Of a stretch of DNA of 8,106 nt, positions 7,407-8,106 are shown in pieces. The translations under genes and the position numbers were made by a program. Position 1 is the stretch's first letter; every line of letters starts with the position of its first letter. The notes under the pieces were generated by a model. It did not search any database. It saw nothing but the letters and a program-made list of their open reading frames with translations, and was not told the origin of the DNA. The stretch spans positions 1 to 8,106 of the forward strand of contig JBKBXU010000218.1 of NCBI GenBank assembly GCA_046313675.1, read 5' to 3'. Source of the stretch: JBKBXU01 sp046313675. Its GTDB lineage: Bacteria > Bacteroidota > Bacteroidia > Cytophagales > Cytophagaceae.

Positions 7407-8106
7407 ATGTCTATAAAACCGGAAACGAGTCAGGAACAGATTTCCTATACAGACTTTCCCGGTCCCGAAAAGATCAGGAAAGACTTTCCTGTGCTGCATC
7501 AGCAAATAAATGGCCGGCCTTTGGTATATTTTGATAATGCCGCTACCACACAAAAACCCAAAGTAGTAATTGACGCTCTTATAGCTTATTATTCGGGATA
7601 CAATGCAAATATCCATAGAGGCATACATACCCTTGCGGAAAAAGCCACTTCAGAATTTGAACAAACCAGAAGTTCGGTTAAGACATTTCTTAATGCATCC
7701 TCTACAGAGGAAATTATCTTTACCAAAGGCACCACCGAAAGCATCAACTTAGTTGCTAATACATTTGGGAAAAAATACATTGGCAAAGACGACGAAATTA
7801 TTGTTTCTGCTATAGAACATCATTCAAACATGGTTCCGTGGCAGATGCTGGCCGCAGAAAAGGGAGCTAAGATAAAAGTAATACCTGTCAATGACCAGGG
7901 CGAACTTTTGATTGAAGAATATAAAAAACTATTTAGCCCTAAAACGAAACTTGTAGCTGTTGTACATGTTTCCAATACACTTGGAACCATAAATCCAATT
8001 GGGGAAATAATAAAACTGGCTCATGAAAAAGGCGATAAAGTTCTAATAGACGGCGCACAAGCCACCTCCCATCTGGACATTGATGTACAAAAGCTGGATG
8101 TTGACT
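7407..8106 (+). CDS. sufS: Cysteine desulfurase SufS, N-terminal part (3' end outside window)
   Basis: SufS is a PLP-dependent group II cysteine desulfurase that takes sulfur from cysteine and feeds it to SufBCD, usually through SufE or SufU. The reading frame is open from the ATG at 7407 to the right edge, giving 233 of an expected ~405-420 residues. Visible family motifs are YFDNAATTQKP (41-51), NIHRGIHTLA (69-78), FTKGTTESINLVA (105-117), the PLP-stacking His region EHHSNMVPWQ (137-146), HVSNTLGTINP (187-197) and the PLP-binding LIDGAQATSH (213-222, Asp215 and Gln218). The PLP lysine and the active-site cysteine lie beyond the edge and cannot be checked. The N-terminus is about 15 residues longer than E. 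coli SufS before the shared DFPVL. The start is one base after the sufD stop (TAATATG), so translation is probably coupled. Confidence 0.96.
   Translation, partial: MSIKPETSQEQISYTDFPGPEKIRKDFPVLHQQINGRPLVYFDNAATTQKPKVVIDALIAYYSGYNANIHRGIHTLAEKATSEFEQTRSSVKTFLNASSTEEIIFTKGTTESINLVANTFGKKYIGKDDEIIVSAIEHHSNMVPWQMLAAEKGAKIKVIPVNDQGELLIEEYKKLFSPKTKLVAVVHVSNTLGTINPIGEIIKLAHEKGDKVLIDGAQATSHLDIDVQKLDVD

Overview
The window looks like a chromosomal segment of a Bacteroidota bacterium, possibly of the Cytophagales (the order is a guess). The reasons are the AT-rich intergenic DNA, the near absence of Shine-Dalgarno sequences, a TAnnTTTG-type promoter element before sufB, and a Bacteroidota-like sufBCDS gene order. 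All seven genes are on the + strand and packed tightly. The only intergenic gap above 30 bases is 3771-3856 (86 bases). No RNA gene, mobile element, CRISPR array or long repeat was seen.

Left half (1-3770): the end of a tripartite, type I-like export cassette. It holds the C-terminal part of an ABC exporter subunit (cut by the window's left edge), an inner-membrane HlyD-type adaptor, and a TolC-type outer-membrane channel. The stop/start overlaps are ATGA and TAATG, so the three genes almost certainly form one translationally coupled operon. Together they would span both membranes and move a substrate from cytoplasm to exterior. No cargo gene or peptidase domain is visible. The ABC subunit is odd: Walker A and Walker B are intact, but the LSGGQ signature, the Q-loop glutamine and the H-loop histidine are all replaced. 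It probably works with a more canonical partner subunit encoded upstream.

Right half (3857-8106): the SUF iron-sulfur cluster assembly operon sufB-sufC-sufD-sufS, with sufS cut by the right edge. SufB, SufC and SufD make the SufBC2D scaffold complex on which clusters are built, with SufC as its ATPase. SufS is the cysteine desulfurase that supplies sulfur. The key residues that fall inside the window are conserved, so the operon looks functional and ordinary. Gaps of 29, 4 and 1 bases suggest a single transcript.

The 86-base gap is the main regulatory region. It carries a TAnnTTTG-like -7 element followed at once by two overlapping inverted repeats at the predicted transcription start, and an upstream run of GATAA/TTATC half-sites. 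This layout would suit an iron- or cluster-responsive repressor, but that is inference from sequence only. I see no convincing previously undescribed system. The best leads are the degenerate exporter ATPase and the sufB operator region.
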